From: Klebsormidium nitens
Taxonomy: Eukaryota; Streptophyta; Klebsormidiophyceae; Klebsormidiales; Klebsormidiaceae
DNA length: 64,000 nt
Assembly (NCBI GenBank): GCA_000708835.1
Contig: DF236998.1
Coordinates: 45,880-109,879, forward strand
Reading direction: 5' to 3'
Positions within the stretch are counted from its first letter, which is position 1; every line of letters begins with the position of its first letter. The translations under genes and the position numbers were made by a program. The notes under the pieces were generated by a model that worked only from the letters and a program-made list of their open reading frames with translations, was not told the DNA's origin and searched no databases. Of this stretch, positions 10,694-22,800 are shown in pieces.

Positions 10694-13163
10694 CTGCAAG
10701 CTGACCGCATATGCGGAATTCGTTCCATTCGAAGCTTACTTTGAGAAGGATGACCATCCTGACAACCTGCCTGTCACCAGTCGACACTCACCTGCATCTT
10801 CTGCCGCTTATGAGGCTGCATTATCTGCTTTTGCAGACCCTCTCACACCGCAGGATCACGACAAGAAAGAGAACCTGTTTGAGCTCTGTGTGCGCAAGAG
10901 ATGAGCTCTCAATCCTCCCAGACAGCCCTGTCCATTCAGTAGCTCCTTTCGAAGCAAACTCTTCCAGATCGATAATCGAACTCTTTCAGTCAGATTCTAG
11001 AAGTATCCCTCTGTCAAGAGATTTCCTTTGGCCTTACTCCTTGTAACATGCCCTGCTCTTCTGCCACTCCCTTGTGGTTTCAGTAAGTCTGTTTGCGCGT
11101 GTCTTCGTGACGCTGTGAATGTTGCTGGCAGTGCGCAGCGCGCAGAGCACACGAGTCTCTGCTGAATATGGACTCTCCATTTACCTGCTGCAGCTCATGC
11201 ACTGTCCTTGTGTCAACGTCTCGAACCAGCAAGCTGTCCAACAGTATTGACACACTCGCACTGGTCTTTTCTCGCGATCGTCGGCTTGAACGTCAATACT
11301 TGGCGGCAAAATCCACAAAGGTTTGATCCAGTCCTGCCGTATTGACGTCAACCCATCCTATCGTCTTTCTGCAGCTCATGCATCTTTGAAGAAGGATGGT
11401 GACGTCAGCAAGGGCCTCGTCTCTTTGGTGTGACGTCAAAACAGGTCGCTGTAGTTGAGTTCTTGTCCCGCGATGCAGATTACTTGAAATATCGCAAGTC
11501 TGCTGCGCGTTGGTCTACACCTAGCCTGGCATACCGAAAGGGAGGTCTGGCTCAATTCTAGCTCCTGCAACTGGTGATTCGGTGCCAGGACAGGGTTACG
11601 CTTTAGAAAGCGTCAAGGTGGGACAGATTTTGACTCCGAAAAATCATCCTGCTCATGCCAGTCGGAAGACACAAAGTTCGAAGCCACATGCAAATTGCTT
11701 GCAAGAAAATGCCTCCGTACTGTACGACCCGGCGTGGACATCAATGAGACGCGTGCGTATGCGTGCGTAGCACCACATGCTAGGGCCTGCAATACATCAT
11801 GAATTGATTCCATGAGTTCTGTAACTTAAGATCAGGCGCTTCGACGCTCTATGCAGAAACAGGTGTTATCCATCCATCCCGGACTGGAAGTATAACTCGT
11901 GCAATCTAAGCTTGTGCGAGACTTGAAAGTGCCGCGCAACATTTTGGCGCTAGCTAGCTGACCGATTGCGAGCTCCGACTGCGCGCGCATGCAGCTTAAA
12001 AGAAAGAGAACCCCCTTTGCAGCTAGCTCAGGAGCTTGAAAGTTTTCAAGCATGATACGGCGCTCGATATCAGGCCTTTCGGAGAACTTGAAGGTGTCTT
12101 GGCATTCACTGCCTTCAAGGCCCACGAAATTGCATATCCGTAAGTCAATGGAGTGCCAGGCTTAGTGCGCGGACGGTATAATCATATGCTCAGTGCAGTG
12201 CACGCTGCGCAGCCTAAGAATTATACAAACGAACCTAGCCAATAGTGGCCTTGTTTGCGCTGGCGCGCAACAACTCCACGTCGTTTGTGAATCGATCCGC
12301 CACGCATGCATGCATTCAAATGTTGCGCAGAGCATCGATCGCTTTCAAGTTTCCACGTGCATATAATCACACCAGATCCGATCATTCGTTCGGCGTTACT
12401 CGCTTTGTACAGCAAAACCTGGCAGCTTAAACAGGCGGGGTCCAGATCGACCGTCGAGAATGCACATATTACTGTTCAATCTTGTCATGCCGCCTGCCGG
12501 ACGCATGGACACCTTCTCTCGACCTCTCCTGCCTGGCCCCCATAGCGCTTGGCGTGCTGATCTCGTCAAGAAGTCCAACCGAGCTGAAAAGAGCGCTTCG
12601 TTGTATGCTGCGGTCCAATCAAGTCCGCCAACACTGTCGCACCTGAGAGGCACGTTTTCCAATAGGAAAGTACCCCGCCGACATTACTTTGAGCTCAAGT
12701 CCCATCCCCGGACTGGAATTGTCTTTCAAGGTTCAGTGCTAGGTTTTGTCAGCACTTAGAGCGATTCCAGGCCCTTCCTCGGCCCGAACACCGTTGTCCC
12801 ATGGCGTGATGCCACTGCGTTCACTGTACACGATCTTAACCACCTTCTATCTTACTTATGTTACTAAACCAGCCTGACAAATGTACATGTGCCTAAACCT
12901 CGCCTCTAGCCTAAGAACCAGTCCTTTCGTACAGTCGTCACTATGCTTGCGCACGCAGACTGCCGCCGAATGAAGCGGAGACGACGCCTCTCATCAGCTA
13001 GCCCAACACACACCTCCTACGTTAACCCTCGCTGCTCCGTCTCTGTCTCCCCTTCTCTTCGATTGAGACCGTTTCCTTCCAGCAGACTGCATCTACAATT
13101 AGAAAGGTTGAGTAATGGGGCCGTGAGTGGAAGAGACAGAATGGCAGATATGCCATCAGCCCC
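10694..13163. other. Region with unexplained open frames, no firm gene
   Basis: At 10682-10908 (+) a frame reads AYAEFVPFEAYFEKDDHPD and continues to NLFELCVRKR before a stop. An overlapping frame (10711-11046) and fragments at 11270-11330 and 11440-11560 (VEFLSRDADYLKYRKSAARW) have coding-like composition. They are broken by stops and unrelated in frame, so they may be remnants of a mobile element or old gene. The rest, up to the ATG13 stop at 13164, shows nothing supportable. Confidence 0.3.
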
Positions 13164-16100
13164 CTATCTAATAAGCACAGTTGGCCTCGGAATGGACGCC
13201 CCTCCATGCGGCAGCCCCCTGGGGCTCAGACTCCCCGCCCGCCGAACCCCCGGCTCCCCGGCACTCGCCCGGGGGTCCATTCCCCGGCCGTAGCTATCCC
13301 CCCGGGACGACCCATGCTCCCCCCTCTGCCGCAGCAACCCGTCCCGCATCACGCTGAACCCCTGTAACTCCTCCAGCGCCTCGGCGACCGTGTGCCGCGC
13401 TTCGCCCCCCCCCTCCTCCCACTGCCGCTGCACCCCCCCGGGGGGCGTGGTCCGCCCGGCCGCGGCGCTCCGGATGGGTGACGTCACGCTGGAGAAGCGC
13501 GCGCCGACCATGCCCCCCCCCGGGGACGTTCCGAATGCCCCGGAGGAGGAGGGAAGGCTCGCGGGGTGGGCCGGGGAGCTTCCGGCGGAAGACGGGTGTG
13601 AGCGGAGGGGCGCGGCGGACTTGAGGATTCGGACGAGGGCGCCGACGGCGGCGTCCGAGCCGTGGCTGGCGGACTGCGTGGCGGCCAGGTGGGCGGGGCT
13701 GGTCGGCCAGGCGCTCGAGCTTTCGATCCTGCAGACGGAAGGACGTGAAAATGGAGTCTTTGGCGATTCACGGCAGAGCTTTCCGATCAGGGACCCACTC
13801 AAAGGACGCTGATTTGAGCGAGCGACCAGATCACTCATTCTTTCTGGTCTCCGCTGACTGTCGCCCTCTACAATGTGGGCGGAGATGGAGACCCTCCAGA
13901 TTCTCGAAGCACTTTTCGTGAAAATGCCAATACCGAAATGCAACCCAGCCAAACGCTCGTTCCTCTCCCGCACCTGGACCTCCACTGGCTGTCACTTTTT
14001 GCATGGCAGATCATCCACGTATGCTGAGCCTTGAGACCAGACCGACCACTATGATTCCGCTTTCCGCTTGCCCACCTGGTCTTCCGCTGGCTGTCGCTCT
14101 CCACGTCATCCACGGCGAACGGCAGGTCCGCTTCGTCTTCCAGGTCGTCGTCGAGCGGCATCGCGGTGGAGAGCGTCGCCCGGCCCGGGTGGTACAGCGA
14201 CCGCTTGAGGCCGGCGGGGAAGCCGCCACGCTCGTCGAGCAAAGCCTGCGAACGGAGGCTTGAGTCGGCGTCTTAATGGTTCACGAACCAGATTGAAAGC
14301 TTAAAGAAGGTTCGATAAGGTGGACGATTTGTTGAAATTTCAAGGGTGCGGGGGGACCGCTTCAGGCCGGCCGAAAGCCGCCGCGCTCGTCGAGCAGGCC
14401 CTGCCGAGCGAAACCGTTGAGCCAGCTTCTCGGTTACAAATGAACGGAATCATTGAGGGAACGAAATACTGGCATGTGTTGAGATGGACGGGTTGGATGA
14501 GGTAGGAGGTTTAAAATGGGTCACGGTTTGGACCGAGTAACACCCGAAATGAGAGTTCAGAGTCGTCTCTGATTCCAGGGATACATCGTGATTTTGCAGT
14601 TTCGAATAAGCCAATCCTTTCTGTATCTTTGAATTGAAAAGGATGTGACTTGGTCTCCCAACCATGCCGCTGGAACATCGCTAACTCTTCTTCATCTTGG
14701 AAAAATTCTCCCTGTTGCTCACCCTGTTCATAACCAAGTAGTGCTGCGGCGGCGACATCGAGTGCGGCGACTCCGTGACCGGCGAAATCGACGCGCGCGC
14801 CGCCGCCTTGGGATCCATCGACATCGAAAATGACGGGTAGCGCGCCAGCTGGAGCGCTGAGCTGTCCCGCCCGGAAATGGGGGGAGTGGCCCGTCCGGCG
14901 CTCCTTTCGGACGTTGACGAGCCGCTGGTTTTGGACAGTCCGCTGAAGGAAGGGGGTCGGGGGGTGCAAGCGAAGGGCAGCGGGGGGGAGAAGGAGAGCA
15001 TGGGGCCGGAGGCCTCGCTGCCGGGGGTGGAAAGGTAATCGGGGCCTGATGAGAGGAATGGAAGCAGGTGGGTAAGACTTTGAATCGAGATCGGCTTCAA
15101 ACAAATTTAGAAGACCCTCTTAGTATTCCCCGTAGTTGTAAGTACAAGCGATGATGCACAAAGACGAGAACACCCCCATAAGAGCACGCTCCAATTCTTT
15201 CAAGAAAGGGCAGATAAAGTTGGGTCAGAGCTGAAGGGGCTAAGAAACATTCTGCTGTTACGACATTTGCGTAAATATGTCGTCAGAGGCTTTTAAGTAC
15301 TTCAAACGGATTCAAGATTTCTGGTCAAATCACCAGCAACGACGTCACCCGAACACTTGAATAACTTTCAAATCTACACATCCGTATTCTACTCCAGAAA
15401 AGTACGTCAGTATGTTTGAGAAGGAAAGCGAAGATGATTCTTCTTACCCGGCGTTCTGAGCCCCGGGGTCGACGGCCGCGTTCCCGGACCCCAGCTTTCC
15501 GGAAAAGCTGGCCCGCTGGGCGCCGACGACGGCTGCCATTTCGGGGGAGAACTTGCGGTCCACGGTCGCGGCAGGGGGGGCGTCCCGCTGCCCGGCAGAT
15601 CCCCCCTGGGAACGCCCATTTTCTCACTCTTGCTGCGTGTAAATTGGGGGTACCGCTGCGGGGCGGACTGGGAGGGGGATGTTCCCGAGAGCGCATTCCC
15701 ACCAAAAGGCTGGTCCCCCGAGCTGAGCGACCGGTCGCGGTGTGAATGGGCCCCGCTGCTGCTGGAGGTGTGAACGGGCGCCATGGAGTTGGCCCGGGCC
15801 GGAGGACGGGGGATGCTCACGGGTGCGCTCGCCGACCGTGCATAGTGCGCCGACACGTCCTGATGGTGCGGGGGGGGTGACGGCGACGGGCTCGGCGAGG
15901 GGGGGTGCGCGAAGCCCGCCGAAGGTCCCCCCCGGGAGATGGGGATCGGGGAGCTTGTCTGGGGTGGCAGCGACGTCGTCCGCATCGAGGGGGACTGGAA
16001 GCGCGCCGCGTGGTGTTTTGAGGAAGGAGACGAAGGGGGGGGGAAGTTGGGGTTGCGCTGGAGCGAGGTTGGGCTGCCCCCGATGCTGTGGCGCCGGTTG

Positions 16101-18188
16101 AGGGGGGAGGTGGGTTGCAGGGGGACGACTCTGAGGCCTTGGCGGACTGCCGAGGCGCCGGCGGCGGGGGCGGGGTACGCGGAGGGGGGGTAGCGGCGCA
16201 GCGGGTCGGTCGTGGGGCTGCCAACGTAGTCCGCGATGATGCGGGGGAGGATGGAGGGGCCGACCTCAAGCGCAGTCACCGCCGTTGTGTGCCTGTAGAT
16301 GTCTACCAAGTCAATGTCCGCAAAAGCTTCCAACTGTCGGGTCTTTGCTTGACCCATCTGTTTCCTCGTATCTGCATACTGTCATCTTTGTCCAGGAGGG
16401 CAACTTTGGATTTTCTCGCAAGTAGTGCTGTTAATTTGATTGCGGTCAGCTTTGTTGCAGTCTACCCTGCTGGGGAATCTAGATTGCAGGGCAACACGCA
16501 CTATCGGAGCTTAGCGAACCTTGCAGAAAGAGTCATGTCGCAGACAAGCAGCAGTCCCGCTTCAACCAACGTACCTCTCTTTTCGTTTACAATCTCCGCC
16601 CGACCCACGTTCATTGTGCTGATCGCAAACCATGAGCGGGTCAATCTTCAACTTGGAACCTCTCAACAGGATCGGAGCGGAAACAAGCTGACTCTGGAGT
16701 CAGGCGGCCAGTCCTCTCAAATGGCACGACATGCAGAAAGGCAGTCTCACCTGTACATAACCGACAGGCTGATCCTCCCACTTGGTGTGTCCACCGGGCT
16801 CAGCCGCGAAGTGCTCATGGACCCCATCTCTGACTCAGGCATCGGCGGCGCTGCCGACATAACCCTGTAGGTCAGGTAAAACCCGCCCTTCCTCTGCTGA
16901 GGGTTAGACTTAACCAGCCGGTATAACCGGTGCGCCGGCAGGAGGCGCGTCATAGCATATAGCGACCGCAGCAGGATGACCGTGCGCTTATACACAACGG
17001 GGACCTCGATGTTGTGGCTCCCGGGGAAGGCTAGAAGTCCTGGCCCGCTGGTGTCGTCGGCTGCGTCGGCGAGACCCTCTAGGCCGTCTGAGCTGGAGCT
17101 CCGCCTGCGGCGCTCGTAGTGGATGACCCAGCGCTCGAGGAGAGTGGAGGTGCCCGAGGGACTTCTGGGCCCTTCGTCTGAAGTTTCAAAAGTACGACTT
17201 TCAAGAGGGCGCAAAATGCACAAGCTACTTCCGGTGGTTTGCAATCGAATGGGGAACCTTGAAAGCGGTGACCGTGGTTATGTGCATCATGCTTTGTTCA
17301 AAAGATTGATATGAAGGTACATGCCGACAGACCTGAGATGAGGGATTGGCGATGCGGCTCATTAATAACACCTTGAGGAGGCTTTGAAAAGCACAAGCCA
17401 AAATACTCAAGGTGCAGAGTAGAAGTCGAGTGGCCTTGACCCTTGAAGAGGTTAGACGAGCTTGACTGACTGATGGGCCAAGATTTGCGCAACCTCTTTC
17501 TGACTCTTTGACGAGAATTTGCGAAGGTGGTAAGACGGTTTCCCCTCAGATAATGCCTGGCGCTCGTTTCGGTTACTTTGCAGAGCATTGTCTTCATAAA
17601 TGACAACAACAGTCCTCTCGCTTTGCCCAGGGCACTTTGCCAGCTGTCCAGACAAAAGGAACGAACCAGGACAAGCACACGAAAAAGAATGCTCATTTGG
17701 GCAAAGAGACTAGCGCACCCTTCAGAAATAATCATGCACTCAGGCATTGGTGCATTGAAATAGAGCATTTAGCCTTGACGCTCTGCTCCTTGTGGTAGTC
17801 TTTGCCGTACCATAAACAGTTGACCTTCAAAGAACTTATGTTCACCTGACATAGGGCTGCCACGTCCGTAACTGCTTGACGGGGAGCTTCCCCTGCCGGT
17901 CGGCGATGGCGGCTCGCTCCACCCGTGCGCCCCCGGCTGCTGCAAAAGCACGTCTACAATCATTGGCTCTGCAGCGCCCCTCCTCCATGGCTCTGCCAGG
18001 TCCGAGATCGCTTCAGACGTGTCCAGCTCCAGGTTGAACCAGCGGTTCGACGAGTTTCGGACGCTCGACGCGCTGCCGGAGAGGCGGGACACAGACGGGA
18101 TGCGCGACCCCAGGATGATGTGCAGGCTCTTGGCATAGAACTCGGATACGATCTGGTCCATTCGCGCGCGCTCCGACTGGCTGGCCAT
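13164..18188 (-). CDS. ATG13: ATG13, regulatory subunit of the ATG1 autophagy kinase
   Basis: Six exons: 18188-17846, 17177-16751, 16364-15448, 15045-14723, 14245-14076, 13728-13164, giving 914 aa. Total length and every junction phase agree. The N-terminal HORMA domain is clear: DQIVSEFYAKSLHIILGSRI, NRWFNLELD, MIVDVLLQ, LLERWVIHYE, YKRTVILLRSLYAMTRLLP, VDTPSGRISLSVMYR. ATG13 uses this fold to organise ATG1, ATG11 and ATG101 at the phagophore. IIADYVGSPTTDPLRR is the plant ATG13 signature after the HORMA. A long Ser/Pro-rich disordered tail follows, the expected target of TOR and ATG1 phosphorylation, with EDEADLPFAVDDVE as a conserved acidic motif. The start ATG at 18188 (MASQSERARMDQIV) is chosen over upstream in-frame sequence because it begins the conserved block. 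Exon 5 has decayed copies in both flanking introns. Confidence 0.94.
13970..14025 (-). repeat. Copy of the 3' edge and donor of ATG13 exon 5
   Basis: In the intron after exon 5 the sequence GTGACAGCCAG then TCCAGGTGCGGG mirrors the true exon end (GCGACAGCCAG then ACCAG|GTGGGC), about 100 bp further on. It keeps a GT donor-like site. Confidence 0.65.
14335..14412 (-). repeat. Decayed copy of the 5' edge and acceptor of ATG13 exon 5
   Basis: About 155 bp upstream of exon 5 in gene orientation, GGCAG then CTGCTCGACGAGCGCGGCGG copies the exon start (true start CGCAG then TTGCTCGACGAGCGTGGCGG). The acceptor AG is kept. An indel then shifts the frame into a TGA about a dozen codons in, so use of this site would truncate the protein. 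Confidence 0.85.
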
Positions 18189-19819
18189 GCTAGTTCTTAC
18201 TTGGGGTTTGAGCGAAAACTTGGAGTGATGCTCTTTCACCCACTCTGCTGGCTAACCACCGCACAAAGACAGGTCAGGTTCTGTCCGCACTCGAGGAAAT
18301 GGCTAGGAATGGAGGCTGGCCTCTGATTTGTACTGCAAAGGAGCGTGTTGCACTTCTTAACCGCACAGGTCTAGGACATTGAGAAGCTCAAGCGCGGCGT
18401 CACGAACAGCCAACAGTTGGGCAGAACTATATCAGCTGCTTCCGCTTTTACCTCATAGAATGAACTGCATTTGGCAGTGCTCTCAGAAGCCTGCCTATGG
18501 CGGGAACATTTGTTTGAGCTCCCAGTCTGCTGCACCTGCCGCAGGGTGCAGAATAAGGATGAAAGGATCTTGCAACAGGTTTAGGGTTCAAGGCCTTCCA
18601 AAGAAGGTAGGGATCAAGCAAATAGGGCTACTACTGCGAGTCTTTCTGCATACCACATCTAAGGAGTGTCTCGCACTTTTGCAGAAGTTGGGAGTCCTGA
18701 ACAAATGGACGCCCCTCAAATCAAATGCATGTTGCACAGCTTCCCCCCATTCTGTCGCCGTCTTCTCGCTACCGTCTACTTTTGCTGAAGAGGTGCAAGG
18801 CTCTCCTCTGCAGCGCTGCGGCTGAGAGAAGCAGCGCTCAGCAGGAATGGTGCCAAGCTCACGACTGCGCTTGAAGTTTGATGATGAGCTCTAAATGTCA
18901 TGCAGCTGGTCGATCAGCTCGATCAGGATGCAGTTCAGTGTGTGAATACTCTCAAGAATTGCCAGTTTCATGGCGCCGTTGTCGCCGCTGGTCGAGCAGG
19001 ACTCAACAGGACCTGAGCCGTTCGTGGCAATGTGATCGCAGGACCGTCATTTTCAAACTTCAAAAGAACGCATTCACATCAAGTCCCTTCAGTTTTCAAA
19101 CTGGACGTCTGCTGCATTTGGAGCCAGAGCAGCCGCTGTTCACATTACATAATTATCATCTGTTTGAACAGTGTACATGTGATGAAACAGCTCGGGCTGG
19201 TAGGATATATCTCATGGAAGGAATGCTTTCACTGCTTCAGCTGTAAAGTGAAGGCGCTGCATCCTCTTTTGGCGAAAACGTTGAAGTTGCATTGCGGAGG
19301 ACGCTGATTGTTTAGTGCTTCCCTGGCAATCTCTGTCCTGTCTCAAAATGCAACGTGAGTAAACAATGGGCACCAGACTGTCATGCGCTAAGCCATCAAT
19401 GCTTCTTTGATTGAAGTGAGCTCAACATCAGCCAAACTGCAGCTCTGAAAGCACCGGCGGCAGAGTGAGGGAAGGTGCTGAAGGTTTGGTGCTTAAGAAG
19501 CTCACCGGTGACTCAGTCCTGGTGTCTGCGGGGAGGAATTGAACTTTCATGAATGGTGCAGACTTAATCAGACAACATTGATGGACCAGGTAAGCAGACT
19601 GTCTCCAGTTTCTAAGCATTGCGGCGAATTTCGCTTGTATGCATCTCGAATGCACAGTTTTTGTAACCTGGATTTGACAAGCAAAGTGACATGAAAACAA
19701 GTTTGTCTCTACCTCAAGCTTACACTTTGATCAACAGATCGCATGCCCTGTTTACTAGTCGCTTCCTCCCGCTTGTTTAGATTTTCGTTTGGCTTCATGG
19801 ACTCAACATTCCCTTGCAG
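18189..19819. promoter_or_regulatory. Shared upstream region of divergent ATG13 and SPIDR-like genes
   Basis: ATG13 starts leftwards at 18188 and the first confirmed SPIDR-like exon starts rightwards at 19820. The stretch must hold the ATG13 promoter and the still unresolved first exon(s) and promoter of the SPIDR-like gene. I could not choose a start exon: several ATG-plus-donor combinations exist but give the wrong phase. No element is claimed beyond the head-to-head arrangement. Confidence 0.4.
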
Positions 19820-22800
19820 GCCTGGACTGGCAACCCGTTTGCGCAGCAAAAGTCAGTTGCTGGGGCTAGGAGGCGAGAAGAATGGGACGACATCTTCTCT
19901 GGAGAAGACAGTGAACAGGTTGTGTATGAGAATGACGGCAAGGCGAACTTGATATCTATCTACAAGAAGACACTTCAGGCGGTGAGTTTCTTCCCTACAG
20001 ACAGGTTGAACCAGGTTCACTTTATGGAAGTCATAGAGGGCACTCAGGCGAAACCTGTTGTTGACAGGGCTTCTCAATGTGTCTTTGAACATCATTCTCT
20101 GGTACCGCTGATTACACTCTTCCAGCCACGACCCTCATCCTTACTTGGCTTCCAAGCCTGTATAGTGGCATCGTTGTGAAGTACATGGTTAACAAAGTAA
20201 GCATTCTTCGTCTGTTTGTGCAGGATGCATCTCGACCTTTCCAGGTACCAAAGGAGTCTTCTTCATGGCAACGTTCTGTTCAAAAGGACACCGGTGAGTG
20301 GAAATTGTATCTTGTCAAGTTTCAAGAAAGCATGAGCCTATTGAGCAGTACATCTCTGAGTAAACAGAAACGCAAACACCTACCTTGCCTTGCTGTTTGT
20401 TAGGCCTGCAGCACTGACCCTGCGGAACAGGTACATCTAAGGACCTGTTGCGGCATAACATGGTTAAAAAATGCCCTTGGGATGGATTAGACAAGAAGGA
20501 AAGTTTGATCGTCCTTCAGAAGGGAGCGCACACTTCTCTTTCAAACAAGACTTCTTACAAGCACTGCACTTTTATCGTCAGAGTCGCGAATTGAAAACAG
20601 CGTTATTTTCTTGTCAGCAAATCCTGCGAGGCGGGCTTGGGAGCCAACGAAGCCAGTGTCAAGTGGAGCAAACCAGGATGATACCGTTCAGCAGGTAAGG
20701 CAGCGACCTGAACTGTGGATGCGGATCGAACGTAGGTCACGATAATTTGCCATTACTTGATACAATTTGATTCAACAACTTGGCCCTCTCAACGATACTC
20801 GCCGGTTTCAAGGGCTTGATACACCTTAACTACCCACTGACGGCCTGTTGGTGCCCTGATTCGTTGTTCACCGGGATGCCGAGTGCAAAAGACACTCCAC
20901 TTCGACCATCTCAATGGAGCCGGCTGGGAACCAGTTCTGCCAGGCAGGGCAGGCGACCTTCATTGGATCCAGTTGGGTCATTCGACTCACCCGTTGGTTG
21001 GGTAAGATCCTGACGTTTTCGTCTGAGCTTCAATTGTAACCTTTTTAAGGGTGTTGGAGATCTCTCTCGAGGAGTGTTAATCAAGGAAAAACAGGAGGAC
21101 AGTCACCGGCCACGAGGAGCACCTGAGCTTCGAGGGAAGGAAGTGGCATCTCTCTGCATCTTCAGCAAGACTTCGCGTGTATCTGAGGCTCCGCTTGTAT
21201 CTGAGACCTCGCATGTATCTGAGACTCCCTGTTGCCCGACACGGTATTCCATTCCTACATGGGACTGCAGGAACTTAGTTTCACTGGCTGCTCGATTCAT
21301 GGTCTACCGTAATGACTTCTCGTGTCACAAGAATTGTGATGTCGGCATGATGGGAAGTTCAACATTTTACAGGATGACGCGCCCCAGGAAGAGTTCGACA
21401 CTCTGATCCACCGCCAGCCGTATGCATTTGAGCCTCCGCATCAGCCCCCACAAGAAGCAGCCCGAGAGCATGAGCCTAGCCAGTCAGAATTCCCCCAAGA
21501 GGAGCAATCGCCAGAGCCTGTCAACGACTCTGTAACCGGGCAAGATGGTCAGCCTGGCCTGCCAGAGAAGGGCCGGTCTTTTCTCGACCGAGCTCGAGAT
21601 ACGTGGGCTCGACCGCCCACGGAACTGGACCAGGCAACACGCGTGGGGGGCTTCACAGAGGATCCATTCCGGGAAGTGGGGAGCTTGGGCATGGGGTGGA
21701 GTCAGCAGAGCGATCAGCCGGCTCGTACGAAGTCTCGGAAAGGTAGGGGATTCTGGGACTCCTCGAAGGCGATGGTACGTAGCGGGATAAGTAGAGGCTA
21801 AGTAGCTCGAGGGATTCAAGATGGTCAACTCGTGACAGCTTTTAGTCCGCACAAGGCTTCCCTGAACGTGTCCCCCGAACGGACCAGGACGACCTTCTAT
21901 TTTCTTGAGAATGTACCACAGAACTCTGGAAGAGGCCTCCGATCTTTCCAAAAGCACTGCCGGTCTTGGGAATCTGCAATCTTCCCGAAAGCTGGATAGT
22001 GACGATGTCGTCGATTTTCTCATCTGATGTTTTCAACATTATGCAGCTGCACAGCGACCGAAGTTCAGCATACGTCCTCAGCATCGGCCCAGTCTCACTC
22101 AGGCGAAGGCCAACGTTGGGGCCGGGCTCGTGCCGCTGGCACAGCGGCTGAAGGAGCTGGCGGAGTCTTCGGAGGGAAGTGTTGGCAACAAAAAGGTTCG
22201 TGGCTTTGCTTCTCATGTTTTGTGGATTGTTTCCGCTTCGTTCGGCTGGTTTCAACCGAGCGCAACCCAATTACACCAGATTCTCGATCCGTCTGATGAG
22301 ACTTGCGCGGCAGCCCGAGTCGAGAGTCGCTCGAGAGAGCGGTCGAGTGCGTGCCGTCTCCAGGTTCCCGCGAACGTGCGCCTCTTGGCCTACTTTTTAC
22401 TTCCTGTCTCAAGTGAAGATTGGTCTTTCTGACGACGACCAAGCTGTTACAACAGGCAGTCCGCAGAAGTGAAATGGTGGGGAACAGCACAAATCCGTGT
22501 CGCTTCCGTCTATCTTTCGACGTCAAACGACCGGACGCTTCTGATTTCATTGTCCTTGAACGGGTTTGTCAACTTTGACCCGAATCAGGTTCTAAACCCT
22601 GTCCTGATCGATAGGACTGCTCCAGGCTAAGTGTTGCAGACTGGAACTGTTATAAGAGACTCGGACGGCTGCGACACGATCTTGAACCTCTGCGAACCGC
22701 CTGAGGATGCTTGTTACTGCAGGCCCTGCCCGTGCGCCCGACTTCATATGAGGAGGAGGCCGAGCAGGACGACATCGAGGATCAAGCATACCACTTTGCG

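Noticed and set aside
13390-13812. 140-codon plus-strand frame
   Set aside because: Antisense to ATG13 exon 6, which closes the gene in phase.
15742-16193. Gly/Ser/Arg-rich plus-strand frames
   Set aside because: Shadows of the GC-rich Ser/Pro tail of ATG13 on the other strand.
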